64,000 nt of DNA from Glandiceps talaboti (taxonomy: Eukaryota > Hemichordata > Enteropneusta > Spengelidae). The translations under genes were made by a program, and so were the position numbers. The DNA lies in NCBI RefSeq assembly GCF_964340395.1, contig NC_135557.1, positions 4,442,216 to 4,506,215 of the forward strand, given 5' to 3'. Positions 39,235 to 53,570 of this stretch are shown in pieces (position 1 is the stretch's first letter; each line of letters begins with the position of its first letter). Under the pieces are notes generated by a model. The model was given only the letters and a program-made list of their open reading frames with translations, ran no database searches and had not been told where the DNA came from.

Positions 39235-39532
39235 GGAACACCCGAGATGAATAGCAAGACCCAAGATTAATTACCAAGACCCAAGATGAATAGCAAGACC
39301 CAAGATGGATGGATATGTTTACCAATCTCAAGGCAAACGTAAGTTTATAATTGTCTTTTTAAGTGATTTTACCTGATATTAATTACTATTACACATTGGA
39401 ACATTAGAAGTTAATAGAAACATTTGCTTTACCTATCACGACTGCAGCGTGTAGCAAAATTGGTATACATTACAATTTCAATGAATGCTATATATAAATT
39501 GCTAAACTATTTTGTTTAATTCACTTTCATAT

Positions 39533-39748
39533 GGAACACACGAGATGAATAGCAATACCCAAGATGAATAGCAAGACCCAAGATGGATGGATAAGTTTAC
39601 CAATCTCAAGGCAAACGTAAGTTAATAATTGTCAAACATTTGCTTTACCTATCACGACTGCAGAGTGTAGCAACATTAGAATACATTACACTAGAAATGA
39701 ATGCTATATATTAATTGCTAAACTATTTTGTTTAATTCACTTTCATAT
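39533..39748 (+). repeat. 216-bp S monomer (S3)
   Basis: GCAAGACCC in the head, GGATAAG, CACTAGAAATG. Followed by the GTGTTGACC monomer, as at 60205-60420. Confidence 0.93.
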
Positions 39749-40338
39749 GGAACACCCGAGATGAATAGCAAGACCCAAGATTAATTACCAAGACCCAAGA
39801 TGAATAGCAAGACCCAAGATGGATGTATGTGTTGACCAATCTCAAGGCAAACGTAAGTTAATAATTGTCTTTTTAAGTGATTTTACCTGATATTAATTAC
39901 TATTACACATTGGAACACTAGAAGTTAGAAACATTTGCTTTACCTATCACGACTGCAGCGCGTAGCAAAATGAGTATACATTACAATTTCAATAAATGCT
40001 ATATATAAATTGCTAAACTATTTTGTTTAATTCACTTTCATATGGAACACCGGAGATGAATAGCAAGACCCAAGATTAATTACCAAGACCCAAGATGAAT
40101 AGCAAGACCCAAGATGGATGTATATGTTTACCAATCTCAAGTCAAACGTAAGGTAATAATTGCCTTTTTAAGTGATTTTACCTGATATTAATTACTATTA
40201 CACATTGGAACATTAGAAGTTAGAAACATTTGCTTTACCTATCACGACTTCAACGTGTAGCAACAGTAGAATACATTACATTATCAATGAATGCTATATA
40301 TAAATTGCTAAACTATTTTGTTTAATTCACTTTCACAT
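39749..40338 (+). repeat. Two family 2 monomers following the G/S cluster
   Basis: The first carries GTGTTGACCAATC and GAACACTAGAAG, shared with the monomer at 60421 that also follows a G-S-G'-S module, so module and follower were copied together. The second has CACCGGAG at 40050, TTGCCTTTTT, and CGACTTCAACG at 40245 (PstI site lost). Confidence 0.8.
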
Positions 40339-43300
40339 GGAACACCCGAGATGAATAGCAAGACCCAAGATTAATTACCAAGACCCAAGATGAATAGCAA
40401 GACCCAAGATGGATGTATATGTTTACCAATCTCAAGTCAAACGTAAGGTAATAATTGTCTTTTTAAGTGATTTTACCTGATATTAATTACTATTACACAT
40501 TGGAACATTAGAAGTTAGAAACATTTGCTTTACCTATCACGACTGCAGCGTGTAGCAAAATGAGCATACATTACAATTTCAATAAATGCTATATATAAAT
40601 TGCTAAACTATTTTGTTTAATTCACTTTCATATGGAACACCCGAGATGAATAGCAAGACCCAAGATTAATTACCAAGACCCAAGATGAATAGCAAAACCC
40701 AAGATGGATGTATATGTTTACCAATCTCAAGTCAAACGTAAGGTAATAATTGTCTTTTTAAGTGATTTTACCTGATATTAATTACTATTACACATTGGAA
40801 CATTAGAAGTTAGAAACATTTGCTTTACCTATCACGACTGCAGCGTGTAGCAACAGTAGAATACATTACATTATCAATGAATGCTATATATAAATTGCTA
40901 AACTATTTTGTTTAATTCACTTTCATATGGAACACCCGAGATGAATAGCAAGACCCAAGATTAATTACCAAGACCCAAGATGAATAGCACGACCCAAGAT
41001 GGATGGATATGTTTACCAATCTCAAGTCAAACGTAAGTTAATAATTGTCTTTTAAAGTGATTTTACCTGATATTAATTACTATTACACATTGGAACATTA
41101 GAAGTTAGAAACATTTGCTTTACCTATCACGACTGCAGCGTGTAGCAACAGTAGAATACATTACATTATCAATGAATGCTATATATAAATTGCTAAACTA
41201 TTTTGTTTAATTCACTTTCATATGAAACACCCGAGATGAATAGCAAGACCCAAGATTAATTACCAAGACCCAAGATGAATAGCAAGACCCAAGATGGATG
41301 GATATGTTTACCAATCTCAAGGCAAACGTAAGTTTATAATTGTCTTTTTAAGTGATTTTACCTGATATTAATTACTATTACACATTTGAACATTAGAAGT
41401 TAGAAACATTTGCTTTACCTATCACGACTGCAGCGTGTAGCAACAGTAGAATACATTACATTATCAATGAATGCTATATATAAATTGCTAAACTATTTTG
41501 TTTAATTCACTTTCATATGGAACACCCGAGATGAATAGCAAGACCCAAGATTAATTACCAAGACCCAAGATGAATAGCACGACCCAAGATGGATGGATAT
41601 GTTTACCAATCTCAAGGCAAACGTAAGTTCATAATTGTCTTTTAAAGTGATTTTACCTGATATTAATTACTATTACACATTGGAACATTAGAAGTTAGAA
41701 ACATTTGCTTTACCTATCACGACTGCAGCGTGTAGCAACAGTAGAATACATTATATTATCAATGAATGCTATATATAAATTGCAAAATTATTTTGTTTAA
41801 TTCACTTTCATATGGAACACCCGAGATGAATAGCAAGACCCAAGATTAATTACCAAGACCCAAGATGAATAGCACGACCCAAGATGGATGGATATGTTTA
41901 CCAATCTCAAGGCAAACGTAAGTTAATAATTATCTTTTAAAGTGATTTTACCTGATATTAATTACTATTACAAATTGGAACATTAGAAGTTAGAAACATT
42001 TGCTTTACCTATCACGACTGCAGCGTGTAGCAACAGTAGAATACATTACATTATCAATGAATGCTATATATAAATTGCTAAACTATTTTGTTTAATTCAC
42101 TTTCATATGGAACACCCGAGATGAATAGCAAGACCCAAGATTAATTACCAAGACCCAAGATGAATAGCAAGACCCAAGATGGATGGATATGTTTACCAAT
42201 CTCAAGGCAAACGTAAGTTTATAATTGTCTTTTTAAGTGATTTTACCTGATATTAATTACTATTACACATTGGAACATTAGAAGTTAGAAACATTTGCTT
42301 TACCTATCACGACTGCAGCGTGTAGCAACAGTAGAATACATTGCATTATCAATGAATGCTATATATAAATTGCTAAACTATTTTGTTTAATTCACTTTCA
42401 TATGGAACACCCGAGATGAATAGCAAGACCCAAGATTAATTACCAAGACCCAAGATGAATAGCAAGACCCAAGATGGATGGATATGTTTACCAATCTCAC
42501 GGCAAACGTAAGTTAATAATTGTCTTTTTAAGTGATTTTACCTGATATTAATTACTATTACACATTGGAACATTAGAAGTTAGAAACATTTGCTTTACCT
42601 ATCACGACTGCAGCGCGTAGCAAAATTAGTATACATTACAATTTCAATAAATGCTATATATAAATTGCTAAACTATTTTGTTTAATTCACTTTCACATGG
42701 AACACACGAGATGAATAGCAAGACCCAAGATTAATTACCAAGACCCAAGATGAATAGCAAGACCCAAGATGGATGTATATGTTTACCAATCTCAAGTCAA
42801 ACGTAAGGTAATAATTGTCTTTTTAAGTGATTTTACCTGATATTAATTACTATTACACATTGGAACATTAGAAGTTAGAAACATTTGCTTTACCTATCAC
42901 GACTGCAGCGTGTAGCAAAATGAGCATACATTACAATTTCAATAAATGCTATATATAAATTGCTAAACTATTTTGTTTAATTCACTTTCATATGGAACAC
43001 CCGAGATGAATAGCAAGACCCAAGATTAATTACCAAGACCCAAGATGAATAGCAAAACCCAAGATGGATGTATATGTTTACCAATCTCAAGTCAAACGTA
43101 AGGTAATAATTGTCTTTTTAAGTGATTTTACCTGATATTAATTACTATTACACATTGGAACATTAGAAGTTAGAAACATTTGCTTTACCTATCACGACTG
43201 CAGCGTGTAGCAACAGTAGAATACATTACATTATCAATGAATGCTATATATAAATTGCTAAACTATTTTGTTTAATTCACTTTCATATGGAACACCCGAG

Positions 43301-45058
43301 ATGAATAGCAAGACCCAAGATTAATTACCAAGACCCAAGATGAATAGCACGACCCAAGATGGATGGATATGTTTACCAATCTCAAGGCAAACGTAAGTTA
43401 ATAATTGTCTTTTAAAGTGATTTTACCTGATATTAATTACTATTACACATTGGAACATTAGAAGTTAGAAACATTTGCTTTACCTATCACGACTGCAGCG
43501 TGTAGCAACAGTAGAATACATTACATTATCAATGAATGCTATATATAAATTGCTAAACTATTTTGTTTAATTCACTTTCATATGAAACACCCGAGATGAA
43601 TAGCAAGACCCAAGATTAATTACCAAGACCCAAGATGAATAGCAAGACCCAAGATGGATGGATATGTTTACCAATCTCAAGGCAAACGTAAGTTTATAAT
43701 TGTCTTTTTAAGTGATTTTACCTGATATTAATTACTATTACACATTTGAACATTAGAAGTTAGAAACATTTGCTTTACCTATCACGACTGCAGCGTGTAG
43801 CAACAGTAGAATACATTACATTATCAATGAATGCTATATATAAATTGCTAAACTATTTTGTTTAATTCACTTTCATATGGAACACCCGAGATGAATAGCA
43901 AGACCCAAGATTAATTACCAAGACCCAAGATGAATAGCACGACCCAAGATGGATGGATATGTTTACCAATCTCAAGGCAAACGTAAGTTCATAATTGTCT
44001 TTTAAAGTGATTTTACCTGATATTAATTACTATTACACATTGGAACATTAGAAGTTAGAAACATTTGCTTTACCTATCACGACTGCAGCGTGTAGCAACA
44101 GTAGAATACATTACATTATCAATGAATGCTATATATAAATTGCAAAATTATTTTGTTTAATTCACTTTCATATGGAACACCCGAGATGAATAGCAAGACC
44201 CAAGATTAATTACCAAGACCCAAGATGAATAGCACGACCCAAGATGGATGGATATGTTTACCAATCTCAAGGCAAACGTAAGTTAATAATTATCTTTTAA
44301 AGTGATTTTACCTGATATTAATTACTATTACAAATTGGAACATTAGAAGTTAGAAACATTTGCTTTACCTATCACGACTGCAGCGTGTAGCAACAGTAGA
44401 ATACATTACATTATCAATGAATGCTATATATAAATTGCTAAACTATTTTGTTTAATTCACTTTCATATGGAACACCCGAGATGAATAGCAAGACCCAAGA
44501 TTAATTACCAAGACCCAAGATGAATAGCAAGACCCAAGATGGATGGATATGTTTACCAATCTCAAGGCAAACGTAAGTTTATAATTGTCAATTTAAGTGA
44601 TTTTACCTGATATTAATTACTATTACACATTGGAACATTAGAAGTTAGAAACATTTGCTTTACCTATCACGACTGCAGCGTGTAGCAACAGTAGAATACA
44701 TTGCATTATCAATGAATGCTATATATAAATTGCTAAACTATTTTGTTTAATTCACTTTCATATGGAACACCCGAGATGAATAGCAAGACCCAAGATTAAT
44801 TACCAAGACCCAAGATGAATAGCAAGACCCAAGATGGATGGATATGTTTACCAATCTCACGGCAAACGTAAGTTAATAATTGTCTTTTTAAGTGATTTTA
44901 CCTGATATTAATTACTATTACACATTGGAACATTAGAAGTTAGAAACATTTGCTTTACCTATCACGACTGCAGCGCGTAGCAAAATTAGTATACATTACA
45001 ATTTCAATAAATGCTATATATAAATTGCTAAACTATTTTGTTTAATTCACTTTCATAT
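40339..45058 (+). repeat. Octamer HOR, 2360 bp, two tandem copies
   Basis: Copies are 40339-42698 and 42699-45058. Private markers are exactly 2360 bp apart: AATGAGCATAC (40560 and 42920), AATTATCTTTTAAAG (41928 and 44288), and CATTTGAACATTAG (41393 and 43753). Differences seen by eye are CACACGAG against CACCCGAG at the start, TTATATTATC (41752) against TTACATTATC, and GTCTTTTTAAG against GTCAATTTAAG (44588). Each copy holds eight 295-bp monomers and no S. Confidence 0.9.
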
Positions 45059-46162
45059 GGAACACCCGAGATGAATAGCAAGACCCAAGATTAATTACCA
45101 AGACCCAAGATGAATAGCACGACCCAAGATGGATGGATATGTTTACCAATCTCTAGTCAAACGTAAGGTAATAATTGTCTTTTTAAGTGATTTTACCTGA
45201 TATTAATTACTATTACACATTGGAACATTAGAAGTTAGAAACATTTGCGTTACCTATCACGACTGCAGCGTGTAGCAACAGTAGAATACATTACATTATC
45301 AATGAATGCTATATATAAATTGCTAAACTATTTTGTTTAATTCACTTTCACATGGAACACCCGAGATGAATAGCAAGACCCAAGATTAATTACCAAGACC
45401 CAAGATGAATAGCAAGACCAAAGATGGATGTATATGTTTACCAATCTCAAGTCAAACGTAAGGTAATAATTGTCTTTTTAAGTGATTTTGCCTGATATTA
45501 ATTACTATTAAACATTGGAACATTAGAAGTTAATAGAAACATTTGCTTTACCTATCACGACTGCAGCGTGTAGCAAAATTGGTATACATTACAATTTCAA
45601 TGAATGCTATATATAAATTGCTAAACTATTTTGTTTAATTCACTTTCATATGGAACACACGAGATGAATAGCAATACCCAAGATGAATAGCAAGGCCCAA
45701 GATGGATGGACAAGTTTACCAATCTCAAGGCAAACGTAAGTTAATAATTGTCAAACATTTGCTTTACATATCACGACTGCAGAGTGTAGCAACATTAGAA
45801 TACATTACACTAGAAATGAATGCTATATATTAATTGCTAAACTATTTTGTTTAATTCACTTTCATATGGAACACCCGAGATGAATAGCAAGACCCAAGAT
45901 TAATTACCAAGACCCAAGATGAATAGCACGACCGAAGATGGATGGATATGTTTACCAATCTCAAGGCAAACGTAAGTTTATAATTGTCTTTTTAAGTGAT
46001 TTTACCTGATATTAATTACTATTACACATTGGAACATTAGAAGTTAGAAACATTTGCTTTACCTATCACGACTGCAGCGTGTAGCAACAGTAGAATACAT
46101 TACATTATCAATGAATGCTATATATAAATTGCTAAACTATTTTGTTTAATTCACTTTCACAT
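45059..46162 (+). repeat. J-G-S-I tetramer module, 1104 bp (copy 3)
   Basis: J-like 45059-45353 (GCACGACCC, CTCTAGTCAAACG), G 45354-45651, S 45652-45867, I 45868-46162. The S keeps CACACGAGATG, whereas the S in the other J-G-S-I copies reads CACACGAAATG. Confidence 0.85.
45652..45867 (+). repeat. 216-bp S monomer (S1)
   Basis: J-G-S-I copy 3, with the probably original CACACGAGATG. Confidence 0.93.
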
Positions 46163-47047
46163 GGAACACCCGAGATGAATAGCAAGACCCAAGATTAATT
46201 ACCAAGACCCAAGATGAATAGCAAGACCCAAGATGGATGTATATGTTTACCAATCTCAAGTCAAACGTAAGGTAATAATTGTCTTTTTAAGTGATTTTAC
46301 CTGATATTAATTACTATTACACATTGGAACATTAGAAGTTAGAAACATTTGCTTTACCTATCACGACTGCAGCGTGTAGCAACAGTAGAATACATTACAT
46401 TATCAATGAATGCTATATATAAATTGCAAAATTATTTTGTTTAATTCACTTTCATATGGAACACCCGAGATGAATAGCAAGACCCAAGATTAATTACCAA
46501 GACCCAAGATGAATAGCAAGACCCAAGATGGATGGATATGTTTACCAATCTCAAGGCAAACGTAAGTTAATAATTGTCTTTTAAAGTGATTTTACCTGAT
46601 ATTAATTACTATTACAAATTGGAACATTAGAAGTTAGAAACATTTGCTTTACCTATCACGACTGCAGCGTGTAGCAACAGTAGAATACATTACATTATCA
46701 ATGAATGCTATATATAAATTGCTAAACTATTTTGTTTAATTCACTTTCATATGGAACACCCGAGATGAATAGCAAGACCCAAGATTAATTACCAAGACCC
46801 AAGATGAATAGCAAGACCCAAGATGGATGGATATGTTTACCAATCTCACGGCAAACGTAAGTTAATAATTGTCTTTTTAAGTGATTTTACCTGATATTAA
46901 TTACTATTACACATTGGAACATTAGAAGTTAGATACATTTGCTTTACCTATCACGACTGCAGCGCGTAGCAAAATTAGTATACATTACAATTTCAATAAA
47001 TGCTATATATAAATTGCTAAACTATTTTGTTTAATTCACTTTCATAT
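46163..47047 (+). repeat. Three family 2 monomers between modules
   Basis: B-like with CACATGG and TTGCAAAATTATTTTG, then B-like with ACAAATTGG, then A-type with CACGGCAAAC, GATACATTTGC and GCGCGTAG. GATACATTTGC is shared only with the A-type monomer just before the module at 19642, so A plus J-G-S-I travel as a unit. Confidence 0.78.
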
Positions 47048-47640
47048 GGAACACCCGAGATGAATAGCAAGACCCAAGATTAATTACCAAGACCCAAGAT
47101 GAAAAGCACGACCCAAGATGGATGGATATGTTTACCAATCTCAAGTCAAACGTAAGGTAATAATTGTCTTTTTAAGTGATTTTACCTGATATTAATTACT
47201 ATTACACATTGGAACATTAGAAGTTAGAAACATTTGCGTTACCTATCACGACTGCAGCGTGTAGCAACAGTAGAATACATTACATTATCAATGAATGCTA
47301 TATATAAATTGCTAAACTATTTTGTTTAATTCACTTTCACATGGAACACCCGAGATGAATAGCAAGACCCAAGATTAATTACCAAGACCCAAGATGAATA
47401 GCAAGACCCAAGATGGATGTATATGTTTACCAATCTCAAGTCAAACGTAAGGTAATAATTGTCTTTTTAAGTGATTTTGCCTGATATTAATTAGTATTAA
47501 ACATTGGAACATTAGAAGTTAATAGAAACATTTGCTTTACCTATCACGACTGCAGCGTGTAGCAAAATTGGTATACATTACAATTTCAATGAATGCTATA
47601 TATAAATTGCTAAACTATTTTGTTTAATTCACTTTCATAT

Positions 47641-47856
47641 GGAACACACGAAATGAATAGCAATACCCAAGATGAATAGCAAGGCCCAAGATGGATGGAC
47701 AAGTTTACCAATCTCAAGGCAAACGTAAGTTAATAATTGTCAAACATTTGCTTTACATATCACGACTGCAGAGTGTAGCAACATTAGAATACATTACACT
47801 AGAAATGAATGCTATATATTAATTGCTAAACTATTTTGTTTAATTCACTTTCATAT
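47641..47856 (+). repeat. 216-bp S monomer (S1)
   Basis: J-G-S-I copy 4, CACACGAAATG. Confidence 0.93.
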
Positions 47857-48744
47857 GGAACACCCGAGATGAATAGGAAGACCCAAGATTAATTACCAAG
47901 ACCCAAGATGAATAGCACGACCGAAGATGGATGGATATGTTTACCAATCTCAAGGCAAACGTAAGTTTATAATTGTCTTTTTAAGTGATTTTACCTGATA
48001 TTAATTACTATTACACATTGGAACATTAGAAGTTAGAAACATTTGCTTTACCTATCACGACTGCAGCGTGTAGCAACAGTAGAATACATTGCATTATCAA
48101 TGAATGCTATCTATAAATTGCTAAACTATTTTGTTTAATTCACTTTCATATGGAACACCCGAGATGAATAGCAAGACCCAAGATTAATTACCAAGACCCA
48201 AGATGAAAAGCACGACCCAAGATGGATGGATATGTTTACCAATCTCAAGTCAAACGTAAGGTAATAATTGTCTTTTTAAGTGATTTTACCTGATATTAAT
48301 TACTATTACACATGGGAACATTAGAAGTTAGAAACATTTGCGTTACCTATCACGACTGCAGCGTGTAGCAACAGTAGAATACATTACATTATCAATGAAT
48401 GCTATATATAAATTGCTAAACTATTTTGTTTAATTCACTTTCACATGGAACACCCGAGATGAATAGCAAGACCCAAGATTAATTACCAAGACCCAAGATG
48501 AATAGCAAGACCCAAGATGGATGTATATGTTTACCAATCTCAAGTCAAACGTAAGGTAATAATTGTCTTTTTAAGTGATTTTGCCTGATATTAATTACTA
48601 TTAAACATTGGAACATTAGAAGTTAATAGAAACATTTGCTTTACCTATCACGACTGCAGCGTGTAGCAAAATTGGTATACATTACAATTTCAATGAATGC
48701 TATATATAAATTGCTAAACTATTTTGTTTAATTCACTTTCATAT

Positions 48745-48960
48745 GGAACACACGAAATGAATAGCAATACCCAAGATGAATAGCAAGGCCCAAGATGGAT
48801 GGACAAGTTTACCAATCTCAAGGCAAACGTAAGTTAATAATTGTCAAACATTTGCTTTACATATCACGACTGCAGAGTGTAGCAACATTAGAATACATTA
48901 CACTAGAAATGAATGCTATATATTAATTGCTAAACTATTTTGTTTAATTCACTTTCATAT
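48745..48960 (+). repeat. 216-bp S monomer (S1)
   Basis: J-G-S-I copy 5, 1104 bp after the S at 47641. Confidence 0.93.
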
Positions 48961-49255
48961 GGAACACCCGAGATGAATAGGAAGACCCAAGATTAATTAC
49001 CAAGACCCAAGATGAATAGCACGACCGAAGATGGATGGATATGTTTACCAATCTCAAGGCAAACGTAAGTTTATAATTGTCTTTTTAAGTGATTTTACCT
49101 GATATTAATTACTATTACACATTGGAACATTAGAAGTTAGAAACATTTGCTTTACCTATCACGACTGCAGCGTGTAGCAACAGTAGAATACATTGCATTA
49201 TCAATGAATGCTATATATAAATTGCTAAACTATTTTGTTTAATTCACTTTCATAT

Positions 49256-49845
49256 GGAACACCCGAGATGAATAGCAAGACCCAAGATTAATTACCAAGA
49301 CCCAAGATGAATAGCAAGACCCAAGATGGATGGATATGTTTACCAATCTCACGGCAAACGTAAGTTAATAATTGTCTTTTTAAGTGATTTTACCTGATAT
49401 TAATTACTATTACACATTGGAACATTAGAAGTTAGAAACATTTGCTTTACCTATCACGACTGCAGCGCGTAGCAAAATTAGTATACATTACAATTTCAAT
49501 AAATGCTATATATAAATTGCTAAACTATTTTGTTTAATTCACTTTCATATGGAACACCCGAGATGAATAGCAAGACCCAAGATTAATTACCAAGACCCAA
49601 GATGAATAGCAAGACCCAAGATGGATGGATATGTTTACCAATCTCAAGGCAAACGTAAGTTAATAATTGTCTTTTTAAGTGATTTTACCTGATATTAATT
49701 ACTATTACACATTGGAACATTAGAAGTTAGAAACATTTGCTTTACCTATCACGACTGCAGCGTGTAGCAACAGTAGAATACATTACATTATCAATGAATG
49801 CTATATATAAATTGCTAAACTATTTTGTTTAATTCACTTTCATAT
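49256..49845 (+). repeat. A and B monomers
   Basis: One A-type (49256, CACGGCAAAC, GCGCGTAG) and one B-type monomer, as in the A-B-D-E blocks. They are followed by a truncated D at 49846. Confidence 0.8.
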
Positions 49846-50107
49846 GGAACACCCGAGATGAATAGCAAGACCCAAGATTAATTACCAAGACCCAAGATGA
49901 ATAGCAAGACCCAAGATGGATGGATATGTTTACCAATCTCAAGGCAGACGTAAGTTAATAATTGTCTTTTAAAGTGATTTTACCTGATATTAATTACTAT
50001 TACACATTGGAACATTAGAAGTTAGAAACATTTGCTTTACCTATCACGACTGCAGCGTGTAGCAACGTAGAATACATTACACTATTTTGTTTAATTCACT
50101 TTCATAT
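49846..50107 (+). repeat. 262-bp monomer with a 32-bp deletion at a block junction
   Basis: The head is D-type (GGCAGACG, CTTTTAAAG, CAACGTAG), but the tail reads AATACATTACACTATTTTG. The 216-bp S monomers have CATTACACTAGAAATG..GCTAAACTATTTTG. Deleting between the two ACTA direct repeats of an S tail gives exactly this junction, so a D head was joined to an S tail and 32 bp was lost at a 4-bp microhomology. The next base starts the first 3463-bp repeat. Confidence 0.85.
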
Positions 50108-53100
50108 GGAACACCCGAGATGAATAGCAAGACCCAAGATTAATTACCAAGACCCAAGATGAATAGCACGACCGAAGATGGATGGATATGTTTACCAATC
50201 TCAAGGCAAACGTAAGTTTATAATTGTCTTTTTAAGTGATTTTACCTGATATTAATTACTATTACACATTGGAACATTACAAGTTAGAAACATTTGCTTT
50301 ACCTATCACGACTGCAGCGTGTAGCAACAGTAGAATACATTGCATTATCAATGAATGCTATATATAAATTGCTAAACTATTTTGTTTAATTCACTTTCAT
50401 ATGGAACACCCGAGATGAATAGCAAGACCCAAGATTAATTACCAAGACCCAAGATGAATAGCTAGACCCAAGATGGATGGATATGTTTACCAATCTCACG
50501 GCAAACGTAAGTTAATAATTGTCTTTTTAAGTGATTTTACCTGATATTAATTACTATTACACATTGGAACATTAGAAGTTAGAAACATTTGCTTTACCTA
50601 TCACGACTGCAGCGTGTAGCAACAGTAGAATACATTACATTATCAATGAATGCTATATATAAATTGCTAAACTATTTTGTTTAATTCACTTTCATATGGA
50701 ACACCCGAGATGAATAGCAAGACCCAAGATTAATTACCAAGACCCAAGATGAATAGCAAGACCCAAGATGGATGGATATGTTTACCAATCTCAAGGCAAA
50801 CGTAAGTAAATAATTGTCTTTTTAAGTGATTTTACCTGATATTAATTACTATTACACATTGGAACATTAGAAGTTAGAAACATTTGCTTTACCTATCACG
50901 ACTGCAGCGTGTAGCAACGTAGAATACATTACATTATCAATGAATGCTATTTCTAAATTGCTAAACTATTTTGTTTAATTCACTTTCATATGGAACACCC
51001 GAGATGAATAGCAAGACCCAAGATTAATTACCAATACCCAAGATGAATAGCAAGACCCAAGATGGATGGATATGTTTACCAATCTCAAGGCAGACGTAAG
51101 TTAATAATTGTCTTTTTAAGTGATTTTACCTGATATTAATTACTATTACACATTGGAACATTAGAAGTTAGAAACATTTGCTTTACCTATCACGACTGCA
51201 GCGTGTAGCAACAGTAGAATACATTACATTATCAATGAATGCTATATATAAATTGCTAAACTATTTTGTTTAATTCACTTTCATATGGAACACCCGAGAT
51301 GAATAGCAAGACCCAAGATTAATTACCAAGACCCAAGATGAATAGCAAGACCCAAGATGGATGGATATGTTTACCAATCTCAAGGCAGACGTAAGTTAAT
51401 AATTGTCTTTTAAAGTGATTTTACCTGATATTAATTACTATTACACATTGGAACATTAGAAGTTAGAAACATTTGCTTTACCTATCACGACTGCAGCGCG
51501 TAGCAAAATTAGTATACATTACAATTTCAATAAATGCTATATATAAATTGCTAAACTTTTTTGTTTAATTCACTTTCATATGGAACACCCGAGATGAATA
51601 GCAAGACCCAAGATTAATTGCCAAGACCCAAGATGAATAGCAAGACCCAAGATGGATGGATATGTTTACCAATCTCAAGTCAAACGTAAGGTAATAATTG
51701 TCTTTTTAAGTGATTTTACATGATATTAATTACTATTACACATTGGAACATTAGAAGTTAGAAACATTTGCTTTACCTATCACGACTGCAGCGTGTAGCA
51801 ACAGTAGAATACATTACATTATCAATGAATGCTATATATAAATTGCTAAACTATTTTGTTTAATTCACTTTCATATGGAACACCCGAGATGAATAGCAAG
51901 ACCCAAGATTAATTACCAAGACCCAAGATGAATAGCAAGACCCAAGATGGATGGATATTTTTACCAATCTCAAGGCAAACGTAAGTTAATAATTGTCTTT
52001 TTAAGTGATTTTACCTGATATTAATTACTATTACACATTGGAACATTAGAAGTTAGAAACATTTGCTTTACCTATCACGACTGCAGCGTGTAGCAACAGT
52101 AGAATACATTACATTATCAATGAATGCTATATATAAATTGCTAAACTATTTTGTTTAATTCACTTTCATATGGAACACCCGAGATGAATAGCAAGACCCA
52201 AGATTAATTACCAAGACCCAAGATGAATAGGAAGACCCAAGATGGATGGATATGTTTACCAATCTCAAGGCAAACATAAGTTAATAATTGTCTTTTTAAG
52301 TGATTTTACCTGATATTAATTACTATTACACATTGGAACATTAGAAGTTAGAAACATTTGCTTTACCTATCACGACTGCAGCGTGTAGCAACAGTAGAAT
52401 ACATTACATTATCAATGAATGCTATATATAAATTGCTAAACTATTTTGTTTAATTCACTTTCATATGGAACACCCGAGATGAATAGCAAGACCCAAGATT
52501 AATTACCAAGACCCAAGATGAATAGCAAGACCCAAGATGGATGGATATGTTTACCAATCTCAAGGCAGACGTAAGTTAATAATTGTCTTTTAAAGTGATT
52601 TTACCTGATATTAATTACTATTACACATTGGAACATTAGAAGTTAGAAACATTTGCTTTACCTATCACGACTGCAGCGCGTAGCAAAATTAGTATACATT
52701 ACAATTTCAATAAATGCTATATATAAATTGCTAAACTTTTTTGTTTAATTCACTTTCATATGGAACACCCGAGATGAATAGCAAGACCCAAGATTAATTA
52801 CCAAGACCCAAGATGAAAAGCACGACCCAAGATGGATGGATATGTTTACCAATCTCAAGTCAAATGTAAGGTAATAATTGTCTTTTTAAGTGATTTTACC
52901 TGATATTAATTACTATTACACATTGGAACATTAGAAGTTAGAAACATTTGCGTTACCTATCACGACTGCAGCGTGTAGCAACAGTAGAATACATTACATT
53001 ATCAATGAATGCTATATATAAATTGCTAAACTATTTTGTTTAATTCACTTTCACATGGAACACCCGAGATGAATAGCAAGACCCAAGATTAATTACCAAG

Positions 53101-53570
53101 ACCCAAGATGAATAGCAAGACCCAAGATGGATGTATATGTTTACCAATCTCAAGTCAAACGTAAGGTAATAATTGTCTTTTTAAGTGATTTTGCCTGATA
53201 TTAATTACTATTAAACATTGGAACATTAGAAGTTAATAGAAACATTTGCTTTACCTATCACGACTGCAGCGTGTAGCAAAATTGGTATACATTACAATTT
53301 CAATGAATGCTATATATAAATTGCTAAACTATTTTGTTTAATTCACTTTCATATGGAACACACGAAATGAATAGCAATACCCAAGATGAATAGCAAGGCC
53401 CAAGATGGATGGACAAGTTTACCAATCTCAAGGCAAACGTAAGTTAATAATTTTCAAACATTTGCTTTACATATCACGACTGCAGAGTGTAGCAACATTA
53501 GAATACATTACACTAGAAATGAATGCTATATATTAATTGCTAAACTATTTTGTTTAATTCACTTTCATAT
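50108..53570 (+). repeat. Dodecamer HOR, 3463 bp, copy 1
   Basis: Twelve monomers: I 50108; 50403 (GCTAGACCC); 50698 (GTAAGTAAATAATTG, TATTTCTAAA); 50993 (CCAATACCC with GGCAGACG); D/A chimera 51287; 51582 (ATTGCCAAG, TTACATGAT); 51877 (GATATTTTTACC); 52172 (AACATAAG); D/A chimera 52467; J 52762; G 53057; S 53355 (AATTTTCAAAC). Eleven long monomers plus one S account for the length. The order is repeated in the next copy with no difference that I noticed in the markers. Confidence 0.92.

Larger units (their letters stand above)
37909..39532 (+). repeat. G-S-G' trimer HOR, 812 bp, two tandem copies
   Basis: Copies are 37909-38720 and 38721-39532 (298+216+298 bp each). Both S monomers carry the private GAATACCAAGGCCC (38240 and 39052, 812 bp apart). 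A third S at 39533-39748 completes the G-S-G'-S module with the second copy. Confidence 0.88.
47048..49255 (+). repeat. J-G-S-I tetramer HOR, 1104 bp, two tandem copies (4 and 5)
   Basis: Copies are 47048-48151 and 48152-49255. GAAAAGCACG at 47101 and 48205 and GAATAGGAAGACCC at 47871 and 48975 are each 1104 bp apart. Private changes are TTAGTATTAAAC at 47493 in copy 4, and CATGGGAAC at 48312 and CTATCTATAAA at 48108 within the repeat. This is the only place where the module is in tandem. Confidence 0.9.
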
